The translations under genes and the position numbers were made by a program. Below the pieces are notes generated by a model. The model was given only the letters and a program-made list of their open reading frames with translations. It searched no databases and was not told the DNA's origin. This document shows positions 1 through 8,822 of a stretch of DNA of 38,557 nt, piece after piece. Location: positions 1 to 38,557 of IMG/VR virus record IMGVR_UViG_3300010160_000109; one strand, 5' to 3'. Each line of letters begins with the position of its first letter. Position 1 is the stretch's first letter. This DNA is from a virus.

Positions 1-21
1 CCCAATTACCCGCAAAAGGGG

Positions 22-50
22 TTGGGGAAGGGGGCCTAATCTGATAATAT
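22..50 (+). promoter_or_regulatory. candidate extended -10 promoter before terminase
   Basis: TTGGGG (22-27) is followed after 17 nt by TAATAT (45-50), and TG plus one base precedes the -10, giving an extended -10 element. The expected transcription start falls on or next to the ATG at 57, and no Shine-Dalgarno sequence is visible upstream of that ATG. The first terminase mRNA may therefore be leaderless. The -35 match is poor, so this is a motif-based inference. Confidence 0.35.
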
Positions 51-56
51 CGGCGC

Positions 57-512
57 ATGAACCGACTTCCACCAGAATTACACATTGTCCACGGCACCAA
101 AGCCGAACATAAAGGCAGGCCGCTGCCCGAGGCCATACGCCAACGTATACCCAAGCCCGTTTGGCTAGACGATCCTGACTTGTGGGACATGGATGTTTTT
201 ATTACCTCCACCGCTGATTTCCTTTGGGACACGTATGGCATTGGTTCAGCGCAAGATCAGCACTTGCTTGGCGCACTGGCTTTTCAGCTTGACGTTTTTG
301 TCAAATGCATCAAAGGCGCTCGAGCCGGTGGGCCAGTGACTAAATTTAATGCCGGTGCAACGGTTGGCACAAACCCGTATCTGACGACAGGCGAACGTGC
401 GCTAGGCCGAGCCATTATGATAATGAACGAATTAGGCTTGACACCCAGGGGCAGGCTGGCAACAAACAAAATTGAAAGCGGCAAATTTGCTGCATTGATG
501 GCTGGCCCGTGA
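57..512 (+). CDS. terS: terminase small subunit (P27-like)
   Basis: The 151-residue protein probably recognises phage DNA and regulates the large terminase during packaging. The N-terminal stretch LHIVHGTKAEHKGRPLP resembles the start of P27-family small terminases, which begin with a short hydrophobic strand and a G-T/N-x-x-K motif. The C-terminal NPYLTTGERAL...ELGLTPRGRLA matches the family's ending, where a conserved N-P motif precedes a helix and the phrase GLTP-S/R-xR. It overlaps the large subunit gene by 4 nt (GTGA), as terminase pairs usually do. No ribosome binding site precedes the ATG, and a -10-like element lies close by, so translation may be leaderless. Confidence 0.85.
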   Translation: MNRLPPELHIVHGTKAEHKGRPLPEAIRQRIPKPVWLDDPDLWDMDVFITSTADFLWDTYGIGSAQDQHLLGALAFQLDVFVKCIKGARAGGPVTKFNAGATVGTNPYLTTGERALGRAIMIMNELGLTPRGRLATNKIESGKFAALMAGP

Positions 513-2170
513 ATTTTGAAGATGGCATCTTATATGCCGTGCGAGTTGTCAAAGGCGAGATATCTGTTTGCCGAAACGTTACGCTTGCTTGCCAAAGGTT
601 TTTAAATCAAATTGAAGATAAAACCTGGGCATACGAATTTCATGCTGATTTTGTAAAACATTTTTTAATGTTTGCCAGCGAGTTGCGGCACACCAAAGGC
701 CCAGACGCAGGCAAGCTATTAGTGTTAGAACCGTGGCAGCTATTTATAGTCTGCGCTATTTACGGGTTTCGGAACAAACGAAACAAAACACAGCGCATGG
801 TCACTGATGTGATTGTGTTTGTTCCCCGCAAGGCAGGCAAATCCACACTGACAGCAGTTATTGCCCTGTACGAATTAATCTGGGGCGAGGCAGGCGCAGA
901 AGTTTATACCTTGGCGACAACTAGGGAGCAAGCCGGGATTGTGTTTCACGCAGCTACTGGGTTTGTTGAGGCCATGCCGCAAAACATTGCCGCCTTGTAC
1001 AACGTCAGCAGGCACCAGATAACCAAGGCAGGCGACAGTCAGACAGTATTTAAGGCATTGTCCAGGGACACCAAAAAGACAGGCGATGGCATGAACCCAG
1101 CCTGCGCTATTGTGGACGAAGCCGCTCAGATTGTTGATCGCAACAGCATTGAAGTACTGCACAGCGGCATGGTTGCCAGGCTTAACCCGTTGCGGATTTA
1201 CATCACCACCGCTAGTTTTACCAAAGAAACCAAATTCCACGAAGATTTAACCCTGATGGAATCCATGCTAACAGGCGAGGCCACCGACAATCCGCATTGG
1301 TTTGGCCTGTTGTACAGCCTAGACGCTGGTGACGATTGGCGTAATCCATCCGTGTGGGCAAAATGCAATCCGATGCACGGCATATCTGTCTTTGAATCAG
1401 CAATCGCTGAACGGGCAGAAATGGCAAAGCACAAGCCTGCTGCCCTTAATGAATTCCTGTGCAAGACGCTAAACGTCTACGTCAGCGCAAATTCTGCTTG
1501 GGTTGATCGTGCATATTGGGATGACGCCAAATGCGCTCTAGTGCCCGATAGACAGCCCGAGGCGGTATTTATTGGGTTTGACTTGGCAGCAACCCGAGAT
1601 TTGAACGCCGTCTGCACGCTCAAGCGGTTTTCTGATGATGACTACGAAGCAGAATTTAAATTCTTTTTGCCGTCTGATGGCTACGATTTAATCCCCAAGC
1701 ACTACGGCGACATTTTTGCAATAGCTAGGAAATCAGGCATTTTGCACATCACTCAGGGCAATGTCATGGATGATCGGGAAATCAGCGAGTACATTCTGAA
1801 GCAGTGCGAAAAGTACGAAGTTAAAGAAATCGGCTTTGATGCTTACAACGCCGCCAGCCTGGTGGCTCGGCTAAATGATGCTGGCCTGCCGCTCAAAAAA
1901 GTGGGCCAAGGCATGGCAGTTTTAAGCAACCCAAGCAAACACGTAGAGAAGTTGCTGATGCAATACAGTATCAAGCATGACGGCAATCCATTTGTCGGCT
2001 GGCAGCTTGGAAACTGCGAAGTCTACGAAGATGTTAACGGCAACGTCAAAGTCAGGAAAAATGAAGCGGACAAGTCTGCCAAGGTGGACGGCATCATATC
2101 TCTCATCATTAGTATGCATTGCAACCTTGATAATCCAGTACAATCCGGATTCGGTTTCAGAACTTTTTGA
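509..2170 (+). CDS. terL: terminase large subunit
   Basis: This is the packaging ATPase and nuclease that cuts concatemeric DNA and drives it into the prohead through the portal. The Walker A motif VPRKAGKST lies at about residues 105-113 and Walker B CAIVDEA at about 199-205. The C-terminal RNase H-like nuclease shows acidic positions in IGFDLAATRD (about 354-363), EIGFDAYNA (about 440) and KVDGIISLI (about 530). The length of 553 residues is normal for HK97/P27-associated large terminases. The start is GTG at 509, overlapping the small subunit stop, which implies translational coupling. Confidence 0.96.
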   Translation: MNFEDGILYAVRVVKGEISVCRNVTLACQRFLNQIEDKTWAYEFHADFVKHFLMFASELRHTKGPDAGKLLVLEPWQLFIVCAIYGFRNKRNKTQRMVTDVIVFVPRKAGKSTLTAVIALYELIWGEAGAEVYTLATTREQAGIVFHAATGFVEAMPQNIAALYNVSRHQITKAGDSQTVFKALSRDTKKTGDGMNPACAIVDEAAQIVDRNSIEVLHSGMVARLNPLRIYITTASFTKETKFHEDLTLMESMLTGEATDNPHWFGLLYSLDAGDDWRNPSVWAKCNPMHGISVFESAIAERAEMAKHKPAALNEFLCKTLNVYVSANSAWVDRAYWDDAKCALVPDRQPEAVFIGFDLAATRDLNAVCTLKRFSDDDYEAEFKFFLPSDGYDLIPKHYGDIFAIARKSGILHITQGNVMDDREISEYILKQCEKYEVKEIGFDAYNAASLVARLNDAGLPLKKVGQGMAVLSNPSKHVEKLLMQYSIKHDGNPFVGWQLGNCEVYEDVNGNVKVRKNEADKSAKVDGIISLIISMHCNLDNPVQSGFGFRTF

Positions 2171-2179
2171 GGTGAAAAC

Positions 2180-3568
2180 ATGGCTTTATTTGACATTTTC
2201 AAGCAAAAAGCTGTAAAAGAATCCAATTCGATGTTTGGGCAGACTGCCCTTGGCAATAATGTATTGTGGGGCAGCAGCAACAAATACAACAGCGCCAGCA
2301 GTCAAATACTCTATGTAACCACGGGCAGCAGCACAGACGCTGGCAGGCCTGTGGACATGAGCATGATGAGCCGTAATTCCACAATTATGGCCTGCGTAGG
2401 GGCAAAAGCCAGGGCAATGGCTCAACTGCCAATTCGAATTATGTGCGAAATGGACGATGGCAGCTACCACGATGCCGTGAAAAGCCCAGAAGTTAGCAGC
2501 AGGGACAAAGCCAAAGCCAAGCAAGTGGCTTATCTATTAGGCAACCCAAACAATTTCCAAAGTGCCTACGAATTCTTGTACCAGTACATCATGTGGCATG
2601 AGTTATCGGGCGAGGTTTACATCCTGTGGTGGCGCAAAGATCAGGAAAGCAGCACTCAAACCCCGTTAGAAATGTACGTTTTTGATAGCACTTTAATCAG
2701 TACTACCGTCAATGTAACCAGATACCCCAGTTACAGACTTAGTACCCCGGCATACGGTTTTAACCGGGACGAACCGCTTGCAGCGCATCAAGTCATGCAC
2801 TTGGTTGATGCCGCTTGGCAGGGAAATGGCGGCTTTAATAAAGGCATTTTGGCGGCAGAATTGATTGGCCTAGATCAAGATATTGACTTGTACGCTAACT
2901 ACGTAATGCAAAACGGGGCCAAGCCCAGCGGAATGTTTGTCACCGAAAACGTGATTCCTGATGGCAAGTACAAAGAAATAGCAGCACGCCTCAAAGAAGC
3001 ATGGTCATCAATGACAGGCAGTCGCAACGCAGACCCCAGCAAGCCAGGCCAAGGTATGCTACTAGATCAAGGCATGAAATACCAGCCGCTGGATATGCTG
3101 ACGCTGCAAGATACTGACTGCGCCAAGCTAAAAGAGCAAACTATGAAACGCATCTGCGGGTTATTTGGCGTACCGCCTGCAATGATTGGCATCGCCGATC
3201 AGAAATACAACAACACCCAGACAATGCTAGATGAATTCTACAAATCCAGTATGTACCCGCTGCTGGTAAATGTCCAGCAAAAGCTGAAGCAGCACCTGCT
3301 TGTCGGATACCCTAATTTGTGTGTAGAATTTGACACACGGGCATTTTTGCGTGGTTCGCCAGTAGATCAGATGAATTTTTCGGTGGCTGGCGTAAATGCA
3401 GGCATAATGACGGCAAATGAGGCACGGGAATATCTTGGCATGAAAAACATCGACGGCGCGGATGAATTGAAAGCAGGAAAGCCTGGTGATACAATTCCCG
3501 GCAGCAGCCCACAAGATACTGGCGGCGGTGGCGGCAACCAGACTCGGAAAATGAATCTTGGCAAATAA
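2180..3568 (+). CDS. portal protein (HK97 family)
   Basis: This protein forms the dodecameric portal at one capsid vertex through which DNA enters and leaves. The 462-residue sequence has the HK97-portal pattern: an N-terminal region with SRNSTIMACVGAKARAMAQLP, a central VMHLVDAAWQGNGGFNKGILAAE region, and MKRICGLFGVPPAMIGIADQKYNN followed by the C-terminal helical wing. The tail is low-complexity (PGSSPQDTGGGGGNQ). GAGGTG lies 5 nt upstream of the ATG. It sits between terminase and prohead protease, the standard order. Confidence 0.95.
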   Translation: MALFDIFKQKAVKESNSMFGQTALGNNVLWGSSNKYNSASSQILYVTTGSSTDAGRPVDMSMMSRNSTIMACVGAKARAMAQLPIRIMCEMDDGSYHDAVKSPEVSSRDKAKAKQVAYLLGNPNNFQSAYEFLYQYIMWHELSGEVYILWWRKDQESSTQTPLEMYVFDSTLISTTVNVTRYPSYRLSTPAYGFNRDEPLAAHQVMHLVDAAWQGNGGFNKGILAAELIGLDQDIDLYANYVMQNGAKPSGMFVTENVIPDGKYKEIAARLKEAWSSMTGSRNADPSKPGQGMLLDQGMKYQPLDMLTLQDTDCAKLKEQTMKRICGLFGVPPAMIGIADQKYNNTQTMLDEFYKSSMYPLLVNVQQKLKQHLLVGYPNLCVEFDTRAFLRGSPVDQMNFSVAGVNAGIMTANEAREYLGMKNIDGADELKAGKPGDTIPGSSPQDTGGGGGNQTRKMNLGK

Positions 3569-3731
3569 ACCGCCGCACGAACTGGCGATGCTGCTTGCAA
3601 AATTCAAGCAAAAAAAGCCGCAGACAATACACGACATGGACAAAACCAAAACAACCGAGGTAATCCATGAACGAAATGCTAATCGTCTGCGAAGCAAAAC
3701 TAAATCTGAACCAGCAACCCGGCACAATTGA
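3558..3731 (+). CDS. possible small basic protein (TTG start)
   Basis: A 57-codon frame opens at TTG 3558 inside the portal end and runs into the prohead protease gene. The product is Lys-rich and hydrophilic (it contains LLAKFKQKKPQTIHDMDK). I recognise no family. It would fill the otherwise unexplained 98-nt gap between portal and protease, but there is no strong ribosome binding site. It could equally be spacer DNA; treat it as tentative. Confidence 0.2.
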   Translation: MANKPPHELAMLLAKFKQKKPQTIHDMDKTKTTEVIHERNANRLRSKTKSEPATRHN

Positions 3732-4422
3732 GGCCAGGGTTACAAGCTGGGGGCCGAGAGAAGGCGCAGACGGGCGCAAGTTTAACTATCAGCCCGAAGG
3801 CTTTGCAGATTGGGCCAAGCAATTTGAGGCAATGGGCAGGCCGCTGCCAATGTTTGTTAATCACAGCGCAGATGCCATTCCGGTTGGCGAGTGGATGCAT
3901 TTTGAGTTTGACGATACAGGCATGACTGCAAGCGGCAGGCTCTACACCAACACCACCCAGGGCAGCGATCTGTACAACGTAATGAAAGAATCTCCTGCCA
4001 TGTTTGGCGGGGTATCTGTTGGCGCATATGCGGAAACGTATCAAATGGTTAACGCTGACGGCGAACCAGATGAAACCGACGAAGGTTATTTCCAGATCAC
4101 AAAGGGCGGTTTGCGGGAAGTGAGTGTAGTAATGTACCCAAATAACCCCGAAGCCTGCGTCAGCAAGCTGGAATACTTTAGGCCCGATGGGTCTGCTAAT
4201 TTAAAGATTTTGGAACAAGTCCTGCGTGATGCTGGGCTATCCAAGAGTGATGCGGTTGCCGCTGCATCGACTTTCAAACGGGTGCTGGAACAGCGTGATG
4301 TTGTCCAAATACCTAATGAAACTGCGCCGAACCAGAGCGACTCTGATGCGGAGGCAACCATACTCGCTGCCTTAGAGCAGCGGGAATTACTGCAAACTTT
4401 GTCTAACCGTTTAAGGAAATAA
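3667..4422 (+). CDS. prohead maturation protease (HK97 gp4-like, U35)
   Basis: This serine protease is packaged in the prohead, removes the scaffolding region of the major capsid protein, and digests itself. The 251-residue protein has the family signatures: PMFVNHSADAIPVGEW (candidate catalytic His66), MFGGVSVGA (candidate nucleophile Ser117) and LREVSVVMYPNNPEA, whose Glu151 lies where the HK97 family has its third catalytic residue. The C-terminal 80 residues are less conserved, probably the scaffolding or self-cleaved part. The gene lies directly upstream of the capsid gene whose product carries an N-terminal coiled-coil delta-like domain, its expected substrate. Confidence 0.93.
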   Translation: MNEMLIVCEAKLNLNQQPGTIEARVTSWGPREGADGRKFNYQPEGFADWAKQFEAMGRPLPMFVNHSADAIPVGEWMHFEFDDTGMTASGRLYTNTTQGSDLYNVMKESPAMFGGVSVGAYAETYQMVNADGEPDETDEGYFQITKGGLREVSVVMYPNNPEACVSKLEYFRPDGSANLKILEQVLRDAGLSKSDAVAAASTFKRVLEQRDVVQIPNETAPNQSDSDAEATILAALEQRELLQTLSNRLRK

Positions 4423-4424
4423 TC

Positions 4425-5765
4425 ATGTCCCAAGTCATTATCGAAAAACTCGACGCTATTGAAGCCGCCAACGCCGCCAAGATTGCCGAAGTTACCAGCG
4501 CAGCTACTGCTGCAATTGACACTGCCAAAAATGAGATGACCGAGAAAATCTCGGCACTTGAAGCAAAAATCAGCACGCTGCAAATGCCTGCCGTCATTCG
4601 CATTGCTAAAACAATCCGTACCGATGTAAATCGCTCTGTGCGTGAGCAACTCAAATCGTTTTATTCTGCCAACAACAGGGTGGAAAAAGCACTAAAGATT
4701 TTTGCTGATGAAAATCAATATCTGGCCTACATGAACGAAGCCAGTGCGCTAACCGGCGGTGGCAATGGCATCGGTGGACGCACAGGTTACGATCCTGTGT
4801 TTGCTGCAATGCGCCTGGCTAATCCAATGCGTGGCTTGAGCCGCACTGTTGTGACCGATGGCTCTAGTTACCAATTCCGCAGCAAAACCGGCAACGCTGG
4901 CGCAACCTGGGGCTACACCGTACAAAACAACGGCTCGGCAACCACGCAAGATATGAACATCTGGCAATTGGTGCTGCAAGACTTGAACGTGCAGTTTCCA
5001 GTTCGCACATCTGCACTGGACGACATTGACGGGCTGGAAGGCACCATTGTTGACGATATGCTGATGGAGTTTGCCCAAGCCGAAGCGCAGTCCATGATTC
5101 AGAACAGCGATCAAACCAACTCGCCAAATACCTACGGCGGTACTTCTGGTTTGCGTGGCCTAGATCAGTATCCTGGCGCAAATGCTACGTATACCGGCGG
5201 CACTACCAGCGCAGCGGCTTACGGCACCAGCGGCACGGGCAGTGCTACCGGCCTACACAGCATTGCAACCTACGATCAATTGACTAGCAACGTCAATACT
5301 GTTGGCGCAAATGCAATAACGTACAAAGACGTTATTAATCTTTGCTACGCATTGCCTCAGCAATATTGGACGACTAGCGCCTGTTTTATGGTCAACCCTG
5401 TGCTGGCGCAAGCTATCCGTGGCCTGCAAGACACCAATGGACGCCCAATTTTTAACAGCATGGAATCGCTGAATCCAGATGGCATCATTGGGCAACTGTT
5501 GGGCTTTAATGTCGTGATGAACAAATATCTCGACAACCCAAGCCAAGCAACCACCGGCAGCGCAGGCACCACATCGTTCTATCCGATGTACTTTGGCAAT
5601 TGGCAGCTTGGACACAGCATCATTGATCGTATGGACATGGTGATGCGCCGCTACGATCAAACGCTGCCCGGCTCAATAACTTTCTACGGAGAAAAAAGAT
5701 TAGCCACGTCAATTCGTGATCCGAACGCCATCATCCGTTATCGCTCCACTGGCACTGCGACCTAA
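4425..5765 (+). CDS. major capsid protein 1 (HK97 fold, with delta domain)
   Basis: The 446-residue protein should be the main shell subunit. Residues 1-105 form an Ala/Lys/Glu-rich coiled coil followed by a basic stretch, like the HK97 delta (scaffolding) domain removed by the protease. The shell domain starts near ASALTGGGNGIGGRT (residues 106-120) and ends with TFYGEKRLATSIRDPNAIIRY. It follows the protease by 2 nt, with AAGGAA upstream of the ATG. An intrinsic terminator lies immediately downstream. A shorter paralogue follows at 5829 and shares the ASALTG-GNGIGGRT element, the P-V/L-RT-A motif, the EDMMLEFAQ-like helix and the C-terminal F-Y-x-E-R/K-R...RDP strand. Confidence 0.95.
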   Translation: MSQVIIEKLDAIEAANAAKIAEVTSAATAAIDTAKNEMTEKISALEAKISTLQMPAVIRIAKTIRTDVNRSVREQLKSFYSANNRVEKALKIFADENQYLAYMNEASALTGGGNGIGGRTGYDPVFAAMRLANPMRGLSRTVVTDGSSYQFRSKTGNAGATWGYTVQNNGSATTQDMNIWQLVLQDLNVQFPVRTSALDDIDGLEGTIVDDMLMEFAQAEAQSMIQNSDQTNSPNTYGGTSGLRGLDQYPGANATYTGGTTSAAAYGTSGTGSATGLHSIATYDQLTSNVNTVGANAITYKDVINLCYALPQQYWTTSACFMVNPVLAQAIRGLQDTNGRPIFNSMESLNPDGIIGQLLGFNVVMNKYLDNPSQATTGSAGTTSFYPMYFGNWQLGHSIIDRMDMVMRRYDQTLPGSITFYGEKRLATSIRDPNAIIRYRSTGTAT

Positions 5766-5775
5766 GTTGCCATTA

Positions 5776-5808
5776 GCAGGGGGAGGTTGGACTCTCCCTG
5801 CCTTTTTT
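5776..5808 (+). terminator. intrinsic terminator between the two capsid genes
   Basis: A 10-bp stem pairs GCAGGGGGAG (5776-5785) with CTCTCCCTGC (5792-5801), with one G-U pair and a 6-nt loop, followed by a run of six T (5803-5808). This is a standard rho-independent terminator. All structural genes lie on the same strand, so it probably acts as a partial terminator that lowers expression of everything downstream relative to the first capsid gene. Confidence 0.85.
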
Positions 5809-5828
5809 AACCATTCGGGAAAAATTAA

Positions 5829-6863
5829 ATGACTACAGCACGCATTTTGCAGGGCATCAAACAAACGCTGCACGAAGGCCATGCAGTCAAGATTGATTTA
5901 ACCGAAGCCTCAGCCCTCACTGGTTCCGGAAACGGAATCGGTGGGCGCACATTTTTTGATAACGCTTTTGCTGCGCTGCGATTTGGCAATCCCATCCGAG
6001 AAGCAGCAAGGGTAATTCCTGCATTTGGCAGTAGTGTGCAATTTGTGGCAAAGACAGGTAATGCTGCTAACAGCACAAACCCCTGGCTTTACGCTGCCAC
6101 TCCAAACACTGGCTCACCTAACACCGCCACTAGCATTTGGCAACTGCCAACCCGTGTAGTCAGCGCCAGCTTGCCCGTGCGAACAGCAGTGATGTCGGAC
6201 ATTAACTATTTAAACGAAACGCTTGTTGAAGACATGATGCTGGAATTTGCACAGCTTGAGGGTGCCAGCATGATCTTAAACAACGATCAAACCGGATCTA
6301 CGACGACAAGCACAGGCAGCACAAATGGACTGCGTGGGCTGAATTACTACACAACCGGGGGCACAGCCGCTTACGGCTCATCTGGGACCGCGATTACAGA
6401 CGGCATCCACACTTTGCTAACGGTATCACAAAACGGCGCTGCAATTGTGTACGATGATTTGGTTAATATGGCAAAAAGTTTTCCAGCGCAATACTGGAGT
6501 CTGCCCGGCAACGCCTGGATGATGCACCCAGACACAATTCACGATTTGCGGCAACTCAAAGCAGCAAGCAGCGGCAATGCTAGCCGATTGTTGGCAGAAA
6601 CTGGTGATGATGATGGTGGCGCAGTAGCTAATTTGTTTGGTTGGCCTGTCATTCCAAACCCAAACATGGAAACTATTGCGGCTGGTAAATTTACGATTTA
6701 CCTTGCTAACTGGCCCCGGTTTGTAACCATTGCGGACGTGGAGGAAATGACTGTCCAGGCGATGGAACAAAGCGCACCAGGCTTTATTACGCTGTACGCC
6801 GAGCGCCGAATGGTGTCTACTGTCCGTGATCCGTTTGCCGGTGTCCGTTTGGTTGGAGTTTAA
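5829..6863 (+). CDS. second HK97-fold capsid protein, lacking the delta domain
   Basis: The 344-residue protein is a clear paralogue of the preceding major capsid protein. EASALTGSGNGIGGRT (residues 26-41) matches residues 105-120 of the first protein. SLPVRTAVMSDINYL, TLVEDMMLEFAQLEGAS, SGLRGL-like NGLRGLNYY and TLYAERRMVSTVRDP also align in order. It has only about 25 residues before the conserved block, so it lacks the scaffolding domain of about 80 extra residues. Both copies appear intact. It may form pentamers, decorate specific positions, or represent an alternative shell protein. No good Shine-Dalgarno sequence precedes the ATG (CGGGAAAAATTAA), and a terminator precedes the gene, so it should be made in smaller amounts. 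Confidence 0.9.
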   Translation: MTTARILQGIKQTLHEGHAVKIDLTEASALTGSGNGIGGRTFFDNAFAALRFGNPIREAARVIPAFGSSVQFVAKTGNAANSTNPWLYAATPNTGSPNTATSIWQLPTRVVSASLPVRTAVMSDINYLNETLVEDMMLEFAQLEGASMILNNDQTGSTTTSTGSTNGLRGLNYYTTGGTAAYGSSGTAITDGIHTLLTVSQNGAAIVYDDLVNMAKSFPAQYWSLPGNAWMMHPDTIHDLRQLKAASSGNASRLLAETGDDDGGAVANLFGWPVIPNPNMETIAAGKFTIYLANWPRFVTIADVEEMTVQAMEQSAPGFITLYAERRMVSTVRDPFAGVRLVGV

Positions 6864-6865
6864 AA

Positions 6866-7525
6866 ATGTCCAGCGAAATCCTTGGCGCACAAGGTGGGGC
6901 AACTCGAAACCCGTTTAATTATGCAAAAATTGAGCAATTAAACCGGGATGTAGTAACGCCCTGGCTCACGCTAGAAGAAATAACCCAGCAGCTAAATTTG
7001 TTTGACGACGAAAGCCAAGACGCCTATTTGAGCAGCTTAGAACTAGCGACTAGGTTTGCAATTGAAGACTATTTGGGAATGTCCATATTTGCAATGACGT
7101 ATCGAGTTTGGTACGGCGCAGAAGGAACCATTACCGCACCTATGGCGCTAGATTTGCCAGCAGTCAGCCAGAATCAGTATTCTACTCAAGCAGGATTAAC
7201 TATTAACTCGGTTGGCTACTACAACAACAGCGCACCGCCTACTCTTATCCTGCTAACAGCATCAACCTACTACTACGATGCCAGCGGCAACCGGGTTATC
7301 CTGACTAGCCTGCCCACGATCACAAGCGACATGGCAAACCCAATTGTCGTGAACTACACTACCGCCGCTAACCCGCTACAGACGTATCCAGCCATTAAAC
7401 AAGCTGGCCTGCTGCTGCTTACGCACCTTTACAACGAGCGCAGCAACAGCACTGAGGCATCGCTCAAAAATATTCCGTTTGGCGTAGATACACTTTTGCG
7501 CCCGTACAAAGAATTGGTAATGTAA
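6866..7525 (+). CDS. head-tail connector (gp6-like adaptor)
   Basis: The 219-residue protein probably forms the adaptor ring beneath the portal. The N-terminal helical part (WLTLEEITQQLNLFDDESQDAYLSSLELATRFAIEDYLGM) matches the phage gp6-like/phiE125 gp8 connector pattern of a short LTL-EE motif, two helices and an E-x-Y/F-L-G turn. The C-terminal helix (YPAIKQAGLLLLTHLYNERSN) is also typical. The middle beta-rich insert is larger than in HK97 gp6. It lies 2 nt after the second capsid gene and its stop overlaps the next start by one base. Confidence 0.82.
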   Translation: MSSEILGAQGGATRNPFNYAKIEQLNRDVVTPWLTLEEITQQLNLFDDESQDAYLSSLELATRFAIEDYLGMSIFAMTYRVWYGAEGTITAPMALDLPAVSQNQYSTQAGLTINSVGYYNNSAPPTLILLTASTYYYDASGNRVILTSLPTITSDMANPIVVNYTTAANPLQTYPAIKQAGLLLLTHLYNERSNSTEASLKNIPFGVDTLLRPYKELVM

Positions 7526-7869
7526 TGGCGATTGCACGTTTTGAAAACATTGCAATCAATAATCTAACCTTCAGCCTAACGGCTTTTGGTGAGCAAACCA
7601 CAACCACGACAAAATGGTTTGACACCCGAGCCACAGTGTCGGCGGTAGGCAACAATCTAAAAATCTCAGAAAAATATCGGCTGTACGACAACCTAGTGCG
7701 GTTTCGTTTGAACTACACACCGAATATGCGGACAATTGCTAACTCGCAGCATTTGTTTTCAATTACGTACAGGACGCAAGATTGGCGCATTAATGATGTG
7801 CAGGAATCAGATGATCGAATGAGCGTTTTGATAATGTGCTACCGCAATGATCCGGTAACTGCGACATGA
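7525..7869 (+). CDS. head closure / head-tail joining protein
   Basis: The 114-residue all-beta protein is likely the closure ring that follows the adaptor. The ending FSITYRTQDWRINDVQES, with DDRMSVLIMCYR, matches the Phage_H_T_join pattern, in which a W-x-I-x-x-V-x-E strand is followed by a D-R-M-x-L-x-x strand. Its position, between the gp6-like adaptor and the tail terminator, is the canonical one. Start and stop overlap the neighbours (TAATG and ATGA), which suggests coupled translation. Confidence 0.75.
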   Translation: MAIARFENIAINNLTFSLTAFGEQTTTTTKWFDTRATVSAVGNNLKISEKYRLYDNLVRFRLNYTPNMRTIANSQHLFSITYRTQDWRINDVQESDDRMSVLIMCYRNDPVTAT

Positions 7870-8285
7870 CGGCACAACAAAACCCCGTTACATATGCCAG
7901 GGCCATCCAAGCGGCATTGACAACGATTGTCACGCCCGTCCCGGTCTACGCTACGTTTAACCGAAACTTTGCTACCGAGCCAAAATTTGTAACTTGGATG
8001 CTGCGAAACATACACCAGCCCGTCTACACCGGTAATGTGCAATCCGTCAAGGGCATTGATACGCCAGTATTCCAGATCAGTATTTTTACGCAAGTTATTG
8101 AAGACGGTTTTACAATCAGCAATCAGATATTACAATCGCTCCACGGCTACTCTGGATTGTTTGGCGGTGCAACCTACGGCATACAGATCAGCAAGGCCGA
8201 TGTGCAATGGCTTTACAACACCTACGATAATGATGAGAAACTCGGACACGTAATCTTAGACTGCACACTAGATATACCAACCTGA
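7866..8285 (+). CDS. tail terminator / tail completion protein
   Basis: The 139-residue protein resembles DUF3168/tail-terminator proteins that cap the tail tube at the head-proximal end. It has an N-terminal helix, a strand with VPVYATFNR, a central FQISIFTQVIEDGFTISNQILQSLHG helix-strand unit, and a C-terminal beta pair ending in LDCTLDIP. Gene order (head closure, this gene, tail tube) supports the role. The assignment rests on pattern and position and no catalytic motif is expected. Confidence 0.68.
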   Translation: MTAQQNPVTYARAIQAALTTIVTPVPVYATFNRNFATEPKFVTWMLRNIHQPVYTGNVQSVKGIDTPVFQISIFTQVIEDGFTISNQILQSLHGYSGLFGGATYGIQISKADVQWLYNTYDNDEKLGHVILDCTLDIPT

Positions 8286-8327
8286 TAAGACAATAAATTT
8301 TTTACCAACCTCACAAAGGAACTTATC

Positions 8328-8822
8328 ATGGCTCTCCCGACAAAAGTGTTACCCGGCTTTACCGCCACAATGTATGCCCAACCCAGCGCAACGCCAACAC
8401 CAATCACGACTGCAAACTTGAGCGTTTTAGGCAGCATTTCGCCACTGGCAATCAGCGGCAACTTGGTGCCTGTTGAAGCAATCCCGGCATTTGGACAAGA
8501 CGATGCTGTAGCATCATTTGCTGTGGCAGGTTCCCGTCAAAGCGACAAAATTCCTGTGCAATCAGCGCCAACAAGCATGAGCATCACAGCGGCATGGAAC
8601 CCAAGCGATACCGTGTTGCTGCTCTTGCGTGCAGATGCCTACAACGGGACTATTGATCGCACCTACGTAATTGCCGCAACTGATGGAACCAATACCATCT
8701 ATTACGCTTTCAACGGCAGGGTTAGCCAGTGGACAATTGACAGCGCACCCGGTGCCGAGGCCAAAGTTAACTTTACGATCCAACCCCGTGGCAACCAGTA
8801 CGGCTGGAGCAACACGGTATGA
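8328..8822 (+). CDS. major tail tube protein
   Basis: The 164-residue protein should polymerise into the tail tube. It is rich in small residues and beta-strand pattern, with a segment VQSAPTSMSITAAWNPSD, a loop region DRTYVIAATDGTNTIYYAFNGRVSQWTI and a final strand AEAKVNFTIQPRG, as in siphovirus tube proteins with an Ig-free single domain. A clear AAAGGA lies 9 nt upstream of the ATG. It is followed by two tiny frames and then by the gp10-like and tail chaperone genes. Confidence 0.85.
   Translation: MALPTKVLPGFTATMYAQPSATPTPITTANLSVLGSISPLAISGNLVPVEAIPAFGQDDAVASFAVAGSRQSDKIPVQSAPTSMSITAAWNPSDTVLLLLRADAYNGTIDRTYVIAATDGTNTIYYAFNGRVSQWTIDSAPGAEAKVNFTIQPRGNQYGWSNTV

Noticed and set aside
3227-3779. 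Reverse frames of 155 and 166 codons over portal and protease
   Set aside because: They lie antisense to two well-supported genes and show no recognisable motif or plausible translation start.
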